From contig CAJNCY010000005.1 in NCBI GenBank assembly GCA_905221375.1, positions 62,001 through 126,000 of the forward strand: a stretch of DNA of 64,000 bases, read 5' to 3'. Of this stretch, positions 1 to 9,446 are shown piece by piece. Below the pieces are notes generated by a model, which saw only the letters and a program-made list of their open reading frames with translations, had not been told where the DNA came from and ran no database searches. The number at the start of each line of letters is the position of its first letter. Position 1 is the first letter of the stretch. Made by a program: the position numbers and the translations under genes. Source of the stretch: a bacterium. Its GTDB lineage: Bacteria; Bacillota; Bacilli; Lactobacillales; Streptococcaceae.

Positions 1-66
1 TAATCAATTCATATCTCTTTTTAAGAGGATGGATTGCGATAGTATGAAATAGTCTAGGAGAAAAAG

Positions 67-1317
67 ATGTTAAGTTCAAAAGATATCATCAAGGCTCACA
101 AGGTCTTGAACGGTGTGGTTGTGAATACCCCACTGGATTATGACCATTATTTATCGGAGAAGTATGGTGCTAAGATTTATTTGAAAAAAGAAAATGCTCA
201 ACGTGTCCGCTCTTTTAAAATTCGTGGTGCCTATTATGCTATTTCTCAGCTCAGCAAGGAAGAGCGTGAGCGTGGGGTAGTCTGTGCTTCTGCGGGAAAT
301 CATGCGCAGGGAGTGGCCTATACTTGTAATGAAATGAAGATTCCTGCTACCATCTTTATGCCCATTACTACTCCGCAACAAAAGATTGGTCAGGTTCGCT
401 TTTTTGGTGGTGACTTCGTAACCATTAAACTAGTTGGAGATACTTTTGATGCTTCTGCTAAGGCAGCTCAAGAATTTACAGTTTCTGAAAATCGTACATT
501 TATTGATCCTTTTGATGATGCTCATGTTCAGGCAGGTCAAGGAACAGTTGCTTATGAGATTTTAGAAGAAGCTCGAAAAGAATCGATTGATTTTGATGCT
601 GTCTTGGTTCCTGTTGGTGGTGGCGGTCTCATTGCTGGAGTTTCTACCTATATCAAGGAAACAAGTCCAGAAATTGAAGTCATTGGGGTAGAGGCGAATG
701 GAGCGCGTTCCATGAAGGCTGCCTTTGAAGCTGGTGGTCCAGTCAAACTCAAGGAGATTGACAAATTTGCGGATGGGATTGCCGTGCAAAAGGTAGGTCA
801 GTTGACCTATGAAGCAACTCGCCAACATGTTCAGACTTTGGTAGGTGTCGATGAGGGGTTGATTTCTGAAACCTTGATTGATCTCTACTCTAAACAAGGG
901 ATTGTTGCAGAACCTGCTGGAGCGGCTAGTATCGCTTCTCTAGAGGTTTTGGCTGAATATATCAAGGGGAAAACCATTTGTTGTATCATTTCTGGAGGAA
1001 ATAATGATATTAACCGTATGCCAGAAATGGAAGAGCGTGCCTTGATTTATGATGGGATCAAGCATTACTTTGTAGTCAATTTTCCACAGCGTCCAGGGGC
1101 TTTGCGTGAGTTTGTAAATGATATCCTGGGACCAAATGATGATATCACACGTTTTGAGTATATCAAACGAGCTAGCAAGGGTACAGGGCCTGTATTAATT
1201 GGGATCGCTTTAGCAGATAAGCATGATTATGCAGGTTTGATTCGTAGAATGGAAGGCTTCGATCCAGCTTATATTAACTTAAATGGTAATGAAACGCTCT
1301 ATAATATGCTTGTCTGA
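67..1317 (+). CDS. ilvA: threonine dehydratase (threonine ammonia-lyase)
   Basis: PLP enzyme that deaminates threonine to 2-oxobutanoate, the first step of isoleucine synthesis in the cytoplasm. The PLP lysine is K51 in SFKIRGA, and the phosphate-binding glycine loop GGGGL is at 184-188. Residues from about 325 to 416 form a single ACT-like regulatory domain. The length of 416 aa fits the short Bacillus/Streptococcus form with one regulatory domain rather than the 514-aa E. coli form. An AGGAG-type site precedes the ATG. In relatives it follows ilvC, which is probably just left of the window. Identity is secure. Confidence 0.96.
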   Translation: MLSSKDIIKAHKVLNGVVVNTPLDYDHYLSEKYGAKIYLKKENAQRVRSFKIRGAYYAISQLSKEERERGVVCASAGNHAQGVAYTCNEMKIPATIFMPITTPQQKIGQVRFFGGDFVTIKLVGDTFDASAKAAQEFTVSENRTFIDPFDDAHVQAGQGTVAYEILEEARKESIDFDAVLVPVGGGGLIAGVSTYIKETSPEIEVIGVEANGARSMKAAFEAGGPVKLKEIDKFADGIAVQKVGQLTYEATRQHVQTLVGVDEGLISETLIDLYSKQGIVAEPAGAASIASLEVLAEYIKGKTICCIISGGNNDINRMPEMEERALIYDGIKHYFVVNFPQRPGALREFVNDILGPNDDITRFEYIKRASKGTGPVLIGIALADKHDYAGLIRRMEGFDPAYINLNGNETLYNMLV

Positions 1318-1342
1318 GGACTAATAAAAAAATATCATATTA

Positions 1343-1371
1343 TTTGCACAACTGATGTATAGGTGTTATAA
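1343..1371 (+). promoter_or_regulatory. strong sigma-A type promoter
   Basis: The -35 is TTGCAC (1343-1348) and the -10 is TATAAT (1366-1371), with 17 bp between them. It drives a short transcript into the Fst-like peptide region. Because the ATG at 1371 overlaps the -10, it cannot be the start codon of this transcript. Confidence 0.6.
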
Positions 1372-1418
1372 TGAGGGTGAAGAAAGGGGGCGATTCCTAT
1401 GGACTTAGGAAATCTATC

Positions 1419-1517
1419 GTGCTATTTCTACTACAACTCACTATAGCACCTATTATTTTTGATTCTGCTTATATTAAGGCGACAGAATTACTTACTATAT
1501 ATAAGGAATTTTTTTGA
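1419..1517 (+). CDS. small hydrophobic peptide, Fst/Ldr-like type I toxin candidate
   Basis: A 32-codon frame from GTG, with AGGA seven bases upstream, encodes a hydrophobic segment containing LLQLTIAPII followed by a polar tail. Fst-family toxins are about 33 aa membrane peptides with a similar LxxIAPIIVG core, so the size and core fit. The tail (DSAYIKATELL) departs from the usual family tail, so the gene may be decayed. A second ATG at 1399 with a good ribosome site (AAGGGGG) reads only 15 codons in another frame, which suggests a one-base indel near 1411. An imperfect inverted repeat links 1355-1372 with 1437-1458, as in toxin mRNAs that fold 5' to 3'. Confidence 0.3.
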   Translation: MLFLLQLTIAPIIFDSAYIKATELLTIYKEFF

Positions 1518-1587
1518 AATCCCCAAATGTATATACCCCTAATTTGAACTTTCACTAAATATAATAGGAATTAGAAAAAATAATCAA

Positions 1588-1930
1588 TGTTTGTGAGATG
1601 GTTGCTAGGTGAGTCGGCTGAAAAAACTCGTGAGATAAACAATAGTGCTAGACATGAAACGGCAAGTGCTGCTGTTTTCAAATGACTAGTTGGAAAGCGG
1701 GTATGTAATCAGAAGGTGCAAGATTGGACAAAGTAAGTAGTACCGGTTGTGAAACGAATAAGATATAGATAAGGACAGGAAAGGAACCAAAGAAGGAGAA
1801 AGAAAACGGAATGGTTTAGAGATAGTGTGGAGTGAAAGACTATCTTTAGTGGACTTGTTAATTTAAAAGGAACATATAGAATGAAATAGTAAATCCTGTC
1901 TATCCTATTGAGAAACTGGCATTCAGTATA
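1588..1930 (+). other. possible 5' fragment of a group II intron; otherwise non-coding
   Basis: The 830-base gap between ilvA and the next gene holds a purine-rich stretch starting near GTGAGATGG. It contains the segment GTTGGAAAGCG (1688-1698), which I recall from domain I of bacterial group IIA introns such as Ll.LtrB. I see no reverse-transcriptase frame and no domain V hairpin, so if real it is only a remnant. Nothing else recognisable lies between 1518 and 2085. Confidence 0.25.
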
Positions 1931-2085
1931 CATGAATATTTTTACAAGTTTAAAGTTTAATAATGCAATTGTTTTTTAGGAGCATACTAATGGGTTATAG
2001 TAAGCAAAAACCTATATATTATCGGCTTTAAAAAGGAAGTAAGAAAATTCTGAATCATTTATTTTATTGAATATATGTTTTTTTA

Positions 2086-2114
2086 TTGACAAAAGACATA
2101 AAAACGTATAGAAT
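2086..2114 (+). promoter_or_regulatory. promoter of the 71-aa gene
   Basis: TTGACA (2086-2091), 17 bp, TAGAAT (2109-2114). It sits 34 bp upstream of the start codon at 2148. Confidence 0.6.
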
Positions 2115-2147
2115 AATATAACGTAAAGAAGAAAATAGGAGAAGAAC

Positions 2148-2363
2148 ATGGCTAAGTCAAACTTTGAAAAAGTAGAATCAGTTGTTGGCTGGGTTCGTGA
2201 TAAGAAAATCACAGGCTACCGTATCTCTAAAGAAACGAATGCGCGTGAAATGTCTATCATTGCTCTAGCGCAGGGTCGTGCAAAAGTAAAAAATATTTCA
2301 TTTGAAACAGCTCTAGGTTTAATTGATTTCTATGAAAAAAATCATGAAAAATTTGAAGATTAA
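2148..2363 (+). CDS. small conserved streptococcal protein, possible HTH
   Basis: A 71-aa soluble protein with a clear ribosome site (TAGGAGAAG, eight bases before ATG) and its own promoter and terminator. The central part, including YRISKETN followed by IALAQGRAKV, looks like a short helix-turn-helix fold, but I cannot name a family. Orthologues sit beside ilvA and the glutamine ABC operon in pneumococci (from memory). A role in DNA binding is inference only. Confidence 0.7.
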   Translation: MAKSNFEKVESVVGWVRDKKITGYRISKETNAREMSIIALAQGRAKVKNISFETALGLIDFYEKNHEKFED

Positions 2364-2375
2364 TCTTTGGATAAT

Positions 2376-2404
2376 GGCGGATTCTTGAATAGGATCTGCC
2401 TTTT
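2376..2404 (+). terminator. intrinsic terminator of the 71-aa gene
   Basis: GGCGGATTC / AGGATCTGCC stem with a T-rich tail just after the stop at 2363. Confidence 0.6.
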
Positions 2405-2410
2405 CATTTT

Positions 2411-2564
2411 GATACTCAATGAAAATCATAAGAGCAAACTAGGAAGCTAGCCGCGGGCTGCTCAAAGCACTGCTTTGAGGTTGTAAATAAGACTGACAGA
2501 GTCAGTAACATATACCTAAGGCAAGGCGAAGCTGACGTGGTTTGAAGAGATTTTCGAAGAGTAT
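2411..2564 (-). repeat. BOX element (A-B-C), reverse orientation
   Basis: Pneumococcal BOX repeat read on the minus strand: boxA end ATACTCTTCGAAAATC near 2564, central boxB with the AAGCAGTGCTTTGAG dyad, and boxC end ATTTTCATTGAGTAT near 2411. It fills most of the gap between the 71-aa gene and the ABC ATPase gene. BOX elements are mobile-like non-coding repeats of the S. pneumoniae/mitis group. Confidence 0.9.
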
Positions 2565-2573
2565 GAGAACAGC

Positions 2574-2599
2574 AAAAAGACTGCACGATTGATGCAGCC
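2574..2599 (-). terminator. terminator of the amino-acid ABC operon
   Basis: The stem CTGCA/TGCAG is flanked by A-run and T-run. On the minus strand it follows the stop of the ATPase gene. Confidence 0.6.
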
Positions 2600-2607
2600 T
2601 TTTCTTT

Positions 2608-3348
2608 TTATTTGAGATAGCGTTGAAGGAACTCTTTTGTACGGTCTTCTTTAGGATTGGTGAAGAGGTCTTCTGGTTTGCCTTCTTCAGCGATTACACC
2701 CTTATCCATGAAGATAACACGGTGAGAGACATCACGGGCGAATTCCATTTCATGGGTTACGACAATCATAGTCAAGCCTTCCTGAGCCAGATCCTGCATG
2801 ATTTTGAGGACTTCTCCAACCATTTCTGGATCGAGAGCTGATGTTGGTTCATCAAAGAGAATAGCGTCAGGATTCATTGAAAGGGCACGAGCAATGGCCA
2901 CACGTTGTTTTTGACCACCTGAGAGTTGTTTTGGTTTCGCTTGCCAGTAGCGTTCTCCCATGCCGACCTTTTCCAGGTTTTCTTTAGCAATTTTTTCAGC
3001 TTCTGTACGTTCGCGTTTAAGGACAGTTGTCTGAGCGACGATTGTATTTTCAAGAACGTTGAGATTTTCAAAGAGGTTAAAGGATTGGAACACCATTCCC
3101 AACTTTTCACGGTATTGCGTGAGGTCATAGCCTTTTTCGAGGACGTTTTGTCCATGATAAAGGATTTGTCCATCAGTTGGCGTTTCAAGTAGGTTAATGG
3201 AGCGTAGGAAGGTCGATTTCCCGCTTCCAGAGCTTCCAATGATAGAGATAACCTCTCCCTTGTGGACAGTGAGAGAAATGTCTTTTAGCACTTCGTTTTG
3301 GCCATAGGATTTTTTGAGGTGTTTAATTTCAAGGATTGCTTGTGTCAT
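2608..3348 (-). CDS. glnQ: polar amino-acid ABC transporter ATPase
   Basis: A 246-aa ATP-binding subunit powering uptake of a polar amino acid, probably glutamine or glutamate. Walker A is GSSGSGKST near residue 37, the ABC signature is LSGGQKQR, Walker B is [13 protein letters not shown], and the H-loop is VVTHEM. This is the PAAT-family pattern. Its ATG overlaps the stop of the upstream permease gene (TAATG), so the two are translationally coupled. Substrate assignment rests on family resemblance. The symbol is used generically because streptococci carry several paralogues. Confidence 0.9.
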   Translation of the reverse strand: MTQAILEIKHLKKSYGQNEVLKDISLTVHKGEVISIIGSSGSGKSTFLRSINLLETPTDGQILYHGQNVLEKGYDLTQYREKLGMVFQSFNLFENLNVLENTIVAQTTVLKRERTEAEKIAKENLEKVGMGERYWQAKPKQLSGGQKQRVAIARALSMNPDAILFDEPTSALDPEMVGEVLKIMQDLAQEGLTMIVVTHEMEFARDVSHRVIFMDKGVIAEEGKPEDLFTNPKEDRTKEFLQRYLK

Positions 3349-4913
3349 TATTTCAAATCCTCCGTTTGCATTTGGTTAGCACCTGTAGTATAGGTATCCA
3401 TGTCCATGCGGCGTTCGATGAAGCGTAGAATACGTGTTACGGTGAAGGTGAGGACAAAGTAAATCACGGCAATGATTGTAAATGTCTGGAAGTATTGATA
3501 GGTTTGCGTTGCCACTGTATTTCCTGAGAAATAAAGTTCGACAACAGAGATAACGTTCAATACAGATGTATCTTTGATATTGATGACAAATTCATTACCA
3601 GTTGCTGGTAGGATGTTACGGACAACCTGAGGTAGGACAATCTTACGCATGGTTTGGTTATGAGTCATACCAAGAGCAGTAGCGGCTTCAAATTGTCCCT
3701 TGTCAACCGCTAGGATACCACCACGAACGATTTCGGTCATGTAGGCACCAGTGTTAATCGAAACGATGAAGATAGCAGCCAGTGTACGGTCAAGGTTGAT
3801 ACCGAAAGCTTGGGCAGTACCATAGTAGATAACCATTGATTGAACAATCATTGGTGTACCACGGAAAATTTCGATATAGACATTGAGAATCCAGCCGACT
3901 AGTTTTTGCAGGCCATAAATGGCTTTGTTTTCAGAGAGAGGGGCAGTACGGAAGACACCAATGGCAAGGCCAATAATGAGACCAATGATGGTTCCGACGA
4001 TAGAGATTAAAAGAGTGATACCAGCACCACGCAAGAGTTGTTGCCAGTTTTCAGAAAGAATTTTAGCGACTTGGCTAAAGAAACTACTGCTAGTCTCTTC
4101 AGTTGTTGTTGCTTCGGCAGGTTGCTCCTTGATCATTCGATCCATTAGGGCAACTTGCTCATCTTTTGAAATGGTTTCAATGCTGGCATTGATTTGGCTA
4201 ATACGATTGTCATCTTTACGAAGTCCAATGGCAATAGCCGTATCTTCTTCTCCGGTTTTGAAACCTGGTTCTACTTGAACCATCTTAAACTTAGAGTTAG
4301 CAGCTTCGGCAGTCAGAGCTTCTGGACGTTCAGAAACATAGGCGTCAATGACACCAGCCTCAAGAGCTTGGCGCATTTGAGCGAAGTCTCCCATGGCTGT
4401 TTCTTTTTTAGCGCCTGAGATTTGATCAATCAAGTCGTAGAGGTAGACCCCTTGTTGAGAAGTGATTTTCGCACCATTAAAGTCATCTAAAGATTTAGCA
4501 TTTGCGTAGGCAGAATCTTTTTTGACAAGTAGGACAGGTTCGCTAGTGTAGTAACTGCTTGAAAAGGCAATTTCTTGTTTACGCTCGGCAGTAGGACTCA
4601 TACCTGCGATAATCATGTCAATCTTACCAGAAGTGAGGGCAGGGACTAGACCTTCCCACTTGGTTTTAACAACCAAAGGTTCTTTACCTAAGTCCTTAGC
4701 GATTTTCTTGGCAATCTGGACATCGTATCCATTGGCGTACTGGTTGGTTCCATCGATTTTGACAGCTCCATTGCTATCATCATCCTGAGTCCAGTTAAAG
4801 GGAGCATATGCTGCTTCCATCCCGATGCGTAAATATTCATCGGCTTGAGCAACATTGACAAGTCCTAGCATCAGCAAGAGACTTGTGAAAATAGATAAGT
4901 ATATTTTTCTCAT
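3348..4913 (-). CDS. fused amino-acid binding protein / ABC permease
   Basis: A 521-aa membrane protein that joins two usually separate parts. An N-terminal signal peptide (residues 1-24, [20 protein letters not shown]) is followed by a family-3 solute-binding domain to about residue 265. After a linker comes a PAAT permease domain with several membrane helices and the EAA-type loop [20 protein letters not shown]. Such GlnH-GlnP fusions are normal in Lactobacillales and dimerise around the partner ATPase. It is first in the operon. Glutamine/glutamate is the likely substrate by family; the sequence alone does not prove it. Confidence 0.9.
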   Translation of the reverse strand: MRKIYLSIFTSLLLMLGLVNVAQADEYLRIGMEAAYAPFNWTQDDDSNGAVKIDGTNQYANGYDVQIAKKIAKDLGKEPLVVKTKWEGLVPALTSGKIDMIIAGMSPTAERKQEIAFSSSYYTSEPVLLVKKDSAYANAKSLDDFNGAKITSQQGVYLYDLIDQISGAKKETAMGDFAQMRQALEAGVIDAYVSERPEALTAEAANSKFKMVQVEPGFKTGEEDTAIAIGLRKDDNRISQINASIETISKDEQVALMDRMIKEQPAEATTTEETSSSFFSQVAKILSENWQQLLRGAGITLLISIVGTIIGLIIGLAIGVFRTAPLSENKAIYGLQKLVGWILNVYIEIFRGTPMIVQSMVIYYGTAQAFGINLDRTLAAIFIVSINTGAYMTEIVRGGILAVDKGQFEAATALGMTHNQTMRKIVLPQVVRNILPATGNEFVINIKDTSVLNVISVVELYFSGNTVATQTYQYFQTFTIIAVIYFVLTFTVTRILRFIERRMDMDTYTTGANQMQTEDLK

Positions 4914-5051
4914 GATTTCTCCTATTTCTAATCTATTAAAAAATAACTGTCTCCTATTTTATCGAAAAAAACTTTATTTTTCAATACAGGTAAGCCCTTA
5001 CTTGAGAAAAAATGATATAATGATAGCAAAGATAAAAAGGGGGCTTGTTTG

Positions 5052-6941
5052 ATGAAAAAAACTTTTTTCTTACTAGTGTTAGGCTTGTTTTGCCTTCTGC
5101 CACTCTCTGTTTTTGCCATTGATTTTAAGATAAACTCTTATCAAGGTGATTTGTATATTCATGCAGACAACACGGCAGAGTTTAGACAGAAGATAGTTTA
5201 TCAGTTTGAGGAGGACTTTAAGGGCCAAATCGTGGGACTTGGACGTGCTGGCAAGATGCCTAGTGGATTTGACATTGATTCTCATCCAAAGGTTCAGGCT
5301 GCGAAAAATGGTGCTGAACTGACAGATGTTACGAGCGAAGTGATAGAAGAATCAGATGGTTATACTGTTAAGGTTTATAATCCAGGCCAGGAAGGCGACA
5401 CAGTTGAAGTTGACCTTGTCTGGAATTTAAAGAACTTGCTTTTTCTCTATGATGATATCGCTGAATTAAATTGGCAACCTCTGACAGATAGTTCAGGGGC
5501 TATTGGAAAGTTTGAATTTCGTGTAAGGGGAGATAAGGGGGCTGAAAAACTCTTTTTCCACACAGGAAAACTTTTTAAAGAAGGAACGATTGAAAAGAGT
5601 AACCTTGATTATACTATCCGTTTAGACAATCTTCCAGCTAAGCGTGGAGTTGAATTGCATGCCTACTGGCCTCGGACCGATTTGGCTAATGCTACGGATC
5701 AAGGATTGAAAGGGAATCGTTTAGAAGAGTTTAATAAGATAGAAGACTCGATTGTTAAAGAAAAAGAGCAAAGTAAACAACTCCTTACTTGGGTCTTTCC
5801 TTCGATACTTTCTATCTCCTTGTTATTGAGTGTCTGCTTCTATTTTATTTATAGAAGAAAGATCACTCCTTCAGTCAAATATGCCAAAAATCATCGTCTC
5901 TATGAACCACCAATGGAATTAGAGCCTATGGTTTTATCAGAGGCTGTCTACTCGACCTCCTTGGAGGAAGTGAGTCCTCTAACCAAAGGAGCAGGTAAAT
6001 TTACCTTTGATCAACTTATTCAAGCTACCTTGCTAGATGTGATAGACCGTGGGAATGTTTCTATTATTTCAGAAGGAGATGCTGTTGGCTTGAGGCTGGT
6101 GAAAGAAGATGGTTTGTCAAGCTTTGAGAAAGACTGTCTAAATCTGGCCTTTTCAGGCAAAAAAGAAACAACTCTTTCCAATTTGTTTGCGGATTACAAG
6201 GTATCTGAAAGCCTTTATCGCGGAGCCAAAGCTGCTGATGAAAAACGGATTCAAGCAAGAGGGATTCAGCTCAAATCTTCTTTCGAAGAAGTATTGAACC
6301 AGATGCAAGAAGGAGTGAGAAAACGAGTTTCCTTCTGGGGGCTTCCGGATTATTATCGTCCCTTGACTGGCGGAGAAAAGGCCTTGCAAGTGGGGATGGG
6401 ACTTTCTACTATCTTGCCTTTATTTATCGGATTTGGCTTGTTCTTGTACAGTTTGGACGTTTATGGATATCTTTACATCCCCTTGCCAATACTTGGTTTT
6501 CTAGGTTTAGTTTTGGCTGTTTTCTATTATTGGAAGCTTCGACTAGATAATCGTGATGGTGTCCTAAATGAAGCAGGAGCAGAAGTCTACTATCTCTGGA
6601 CCAGTTTTGAAAATATGTTGCGTGAGATTGCACGATTAGATCAGGCTGAATTGGAAAGTATTGTAGTCTGGAATCGCCTCTTGGTCTATGCGACCTTATT
6701 TGGCTATGCGGACAAGGTCAGCCATTTGATGAAGGTTCATCACATCCAGGTAGAAAATCCAGATATCAATCTCTATGTAGCTTATGGCTGGCACAGTATG
6801 TTTTATCATTCAAGTGCACAAATGAGCCATTATGCTAGTGTCGCAAATACAGCAAGCACCTACTCCGTATCTTCTGGAAATGGAAGCTCTGGCGGTGGCT
6901 TCTCCGGAGGTGGAGGCGGTGGCAGTATCGGTGCCTTTTAA
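5052..6941 (+). CDS. DUF2207-family membrane protein with glycine-rich tail
   Basis: A 629-aa protein with an N-terminal signal segment (TFFLLVLGLFCLLPLSVFA), an extracellular DUF2207-like region to about residue 245, one helix near 250-268, a cytoplasmic stretch, two further helices near 455-505, and a C-terminal tail of Gly/Ser repeats (GGGFSGGGGGG). ATG at 5052 follows AAAGGGGG at good spacing, while a TTG one codon earlier is less likely. The low-complexity C-terminus is typical of this family, whose function is unknown. It stands alone between the divergent ABC operon and uppP. Confidence 0.85.
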   Translation: MKKTFFLLVLGLFCLLPLSVFAIDFKINSYQGDLYIHADNTAEFRQKIVYQFEEDFKGQIVGLGRAGKMPSGFDIDSHPKVQAAKNGAELTDVTSEVIEESDGYTVKVYNPGQEGDTVEVDLVWNLKNLLFLYDDIAELNWQPLTDSSGAIGKFEFRVRGDKGAEKLFFHTGKLFKEGTIEKSNLDYTIRLDNLPAKRGVELHAYWPRTDLANATDQGLKGNRLEEFNKIEDSIVKEKEQSKQLLTWVFPSILSISLLLSVCFYFIYRRKITPSVKYAKNHRLYEPPMELEPMVLSEAVYSTSLEEVSPLTKGAGKFTFDQLIQATLLDVIDRGNVSIISEGDAVGLRLVKEDGLSSFEKDCLNLAFSGKKETTLSNLFADYKVSESLYRGAKAADEKRIQARGIQLKSSFEEVLNQMQEGVRKRVSFWGLPDYYRPLTGGEKALQVGMGLSTILPLFIGFGLFLYSLDVYGYLYIPLPILGFLGLVLAVFYYWKLRLDNRDGVLNEAGAEVYYLWTSFENMLREIARLDQAELESIVVWNRLLVYATLFGYADKVSHLMKVHHIQVENPDINLYVAYGWHSMFYHSSAQMSHYASVANTASTYSVSSGNGSSGGGFSGGGGGGSIGAF

Positions 6942-7001
6942 AGAGAACTGTCACAGACTAAAAAAATATGCTATAATGGAAGATAGAAAAAGGAGTAATC
7001 T

Positions 7002-7847
7002 ATGTATCTTATTGAAATTTTAAAATCTATCTTCTTCGGTATTGTTGAAGGAATCACGGAATGGTTGCCGATTTCCAGTACAGGTCACTTGATTTTAGCA
7101 GAGGAATTTATCCAATACCAAAATCAGAATGAAGCCTTTATGTCTATGTTTAATGTTGTAATTCAACTTGGTGCGATTTTAGCGGTTATGGTGATTTACT
7201 TTAACAAGCTCAATCCTTTCAAACCGACTAAGGATAAGCAGGAAGTTCGTAAGACTTGGAGACTGTGGTTGAAGGTCTTGGTTGCCACTTTACCTTTGCT
7301 TGCCGTCTTTAAATTTGATGATTGGTTTGATACCCACTTCCATAACATGGTTTCTGTTGCTCTCATGTTGATTATCTATGGGATTGCCTTTATCTATTTG
7401 GAAAAGCGCAATAAAGCGCGTGCTATCGAGCCAAGTGTGACAGAGTTGGACAAACTTCCTTATACGACAGCTTTCTATATCGGACTCTTCCAAGTTCTTG
7501 CCCTTTTACCAGGAACTAGCCGTTCTGGGGCCACAATTGTCGGTGGTTTGCTAAATGGAACCAGTCGTTCAGTTGTGACAGAATTTACCTTCTATCTTGG
7601 GATTCCTGTTATGTTTGGAGCCAGTGCCTTAAAGATTTTCAAATTTATAAAAGCAGGACAACTCTTGAGCTTTGGGCAATTGTTCTTGCTCTTGGTTGCG
7701 ATGGGAGTGGCCTTTGCAGTCAGCATGGTCGCTATTCGCTTCTTGACAAGCTATGTGAAAAAACACGACTTTACTCTTTTTGGTAAATACCGTATTGTAC
7801 TCGGTAGCGTCTTGCTACTGTATAGCTTTGTTCGTTTATTTGTATAA
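7002..7847 (+). CDS. uppP: undecaprenyl-diphosphate phosphatase
   Basis: A 281-aa integral membrane enzyme that dephosphorylates undecaprenyl diphosphate so the lipid carrier for peptidoglycan precursors is recycled. Overproduction gives bacitracin tolerance in the family. The two signature segments are present: [14 protein letters not shown] near residue 17 and [10 protein letters not shown] near residue 169, which form the active site. The length is the family norm. It has its own AGGAG site and a terminator directly after the stop. Confidence 0.96.
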   Translation: MYLIEILKSIFFGIVEGITEWLPISSTGHLILAEEFIQYQNQNEAFMSMFNVVIQLGAILAVMVIYFNKLNPFKPTKDKQEVRKTWRLWLKVLVATLPLLAVFKFDDWFDTHFHNMVSVALMLIIYGIAFIYLEKRNKARAIEPSVTELDKLPYTTAFYIGLFQVLALLPGTSRSGATIVGGLLNGTSRSVVTEFTFYLGIPVMFGASALKIFKFIKAGQLLSFGQLFLLLVAMGVAFAVSMVAIRFLTSYVKKHDFTLFGKYRIVLGSVLLLYSFVRLFV

Positions 7848-7850
7848 GAA

Positions 7851-7882
7851 AAACCTTGAAGGGTAAGCTCTTCAAGGTTTTA
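7851..7882 (+). terminator. uppP terminator
   Basis: AACCTTGAA paired with TTCAAGGTT, followed by T residues. It abuts the next BOX element. Confidence 0.75.
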
Positions 7883-7996
7883 TACTCTTCGAAAATCTCT
7901 GCAAACCGCGTCAGCTCTATCTGCAACCTCAAAACAGTGTTTTGAGCAACATGTGGCTAGATTTCTAGTCTGCTCTTTGATTTTCATTGAGTTTTA
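7881..7996 (+). repeat. BOX element lacking boxA-B middle part
   Basis: Starts TATACTCTTCGAAAATC and ends TTTTCATTGAGTTTTA. Its last bases overlap the stop codon (complement of 7994-7996) of dinB, so the repeat supplies that gene's end. It is a shortened and diverged copy. Confidence 0.85.
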
Positions 7997-9055
7997 AAAT
8001 CCAGTCACGGTAACTCCTAGCAGGCGGACACCTCTTTCTTTCTCGTCTAACTCTTCATAGAGTTGCAGGGCTATTTGGCTGATCTGACTAGCATCCTGTG
8101 TTTTTTGAGCTATACTTTTTCGTTTGGTAAGAGTTGAAAAGTCCTCGTAACGGATTTTCAAAATGACAATTTTTCCAGCTTTTTCTTGTTGACTGAGATT
8201 GAGAGCGACTCTTTCTGATAGGAGGGTCAGCTCTTTTTTGATATCTTCCTCGGCACGGAGAATCTTCCCGTAGGTTTTCTCTTTTCCGATTGATTTACGG
8301 ATACGATTGGACTTGACGGGGGAATTGTGAATACCACGAGCCTTTCGATAAAGATCATAGCCTAGCCTGCCAAAACGGTCTATGAGGGTTACTTCAGGAA
8401 CTTCAAGTAGATCAGCGCCGGTAAAAACACCCATTTGATGAAGTCTTTCCACTGTCTTTTTTCCTACTCCATGAAACTTGGAAATATCCATTTGTTTGAG
8501 AAAATCCTCAGCTTGGTCAGGCAGAATCACTGTCAGACCATGTGGCTTTTGATAGTCACTAGCCATTTTAGCTAAGAATTTGTTGTAAGAAACACCAGCA
8601 GAAGCAGTCAGGTGTAGTTCCTGCCAGATATCTTTTTGAATGAGGCGAGCAATTTTGACCGCTGACTTGATGCCGAGTTTGTTTTCTGTCACATCTAAAT
8701 AGGCTTCGTCAATGCTCATGGGTTCAATCAAATCTGTATAACGCTTAAAGATAGCTCGAATCTGGAGGCCCACAGTCTTGTATTTTTCATAATTTCCTGA
8801 GATGAAGACGGCCTGGGGACAACGTTCATAGGCTTCTTTAGAACTCATGGCAGAATGAACACCAAAAGCTCGCGCCTCATAGCTACAAGTGGAAACGACA
8901 CCACGCCCACCTGTTTGCCGAGGGTCGCTGCCGATAATGACAGGTTTTCCTCTGAGTTTAGGATTATCTCTGATTTCTACCGCAGCAAAAAAGGCATCCA
9001 TGTCAATATGGATGATTTTTCTTGACAAATCATTTAACAAAGGGAAAATCAACAT
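7994..9055 (-). CDS. dinB: DNA polymerase IV (Y family)
   Basis: A 353-aa translesion polymerase. The N-terminal catalytic motif is [12 protein letters not shown], the second metal site is SIDEAYLD, and the little-finger domain is C-terminal. An open frame extends 13 codons further upstream to 9094, but those codons ([10 protein letters not shown]...) are BOX repeat sequence. The start [13 protein letters not shown] at 9055 matches the pneumococcal protein as I recall it. Both ends of the gene therefore touch BOX elements. Divergent from pflB. Confidence 0.94.
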   Translation of the reverse strand: MLIFPLLNDLSRKIIHIDMDAFFAAVEIRDNPKLRGKPVIIGSDPRQTGGRGVVSTCSYEARAFGVHSAMSSKEAYERCPQAVFISGNYEKYKTVGLQIRAIFKRYTDLIEPMSIDEAYLDVTENKLGIKSAVKIARLIQKDIWQELHLTASAGVSYNKFLAKMASDYQKPHGLTVILPDQAEDFLKQMDISKFHGVGKKTVERLHQMGVFTGADLLEVPEVTLIDRFGRLGYDLYRKARGIHNSPVKSNRIRKSIGKEKTYGKILRAEEDIKKELTLLSERVALNLSQQEKAGKIVILKIRYEDFSTLTKRKSIAQKTQDASQISQIALQLYEELDEKERGVRLLGVTVTGF

Positions 9056-9069
9056 GCTTAGCACCTTTT

Positions 9070-9225
9070 TATACTCTTCGAAAATCAAATTCAAACCACG
9101 TCAGCTTCGCCTTGCCGTAGGTATATGTTACTGCCTTCGTCAGTTCTATTTACGACCTCAAAGCAGTGCTTTGAGCAGTCTGTGGCTAGCTTCCTAGTTT
9201 GCTTTTTGATTTTCATTGAGTATTA
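9070..9225 (+). repeat. BOX element (A-B-C)
   Basis: Full-size copy with the boxA start TATACTCTTCGAAAATC, the boxB dyad AAAGCAGTGCTTTGAG, and the boxC end TTTTCATTGAGTATTA. It lies in the gap between dinB and pflB, 15 bases from the dinB start codon, and could affect dinB expression. Confidence 0.92.
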
Positions 9226-9365
9226 CTGCTTATTTTCTTTTATTATACCCTTTTTTCTGAAAAAAGGAAAAAAGGCTTTATTTTTTTCAAAAATATAATA
9301 CAGTTTGGAACGAAATACAGACTGTTTTAGAAAAGAAAGTGTAAAAATAGGGATTTTCCACTTGT

Positions 9366-9391
9366 TGAAAACGATTACTGTGTGGTATACT
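9366..9391 (+). promoter_or_regulatory. pflB promoter with candidate CcpA (cre) site
   Basis: TGAAAACGATTACT (9366-9379) fits the cre consensus, and TATACT (9386-9391) is a -10. A -35-like TTGTTG overlaps the cre. Such placement would let catabolite control act on pyruvate formate-lyase, which is inference from the motif. Confidence 0.5.
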
Positions 9392-9446
9392 TATCTCATG
9401 AATGTAACAGATGGTTGTTACTAGAAAGAAAAAAGAGGACATTAAC

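Noticed and set aside
1371..1418. ATG at 1371 as start of the small hydrophobic peptide
   Set aside because: It overlaps the -10 TATAAT, so it would not be in the mRNA.
9056..9094. Upstream extension of dinB (13 codons)
   Set aside because: The codons are BOX repeat sequence; the start at 9055 gives the usual protein.
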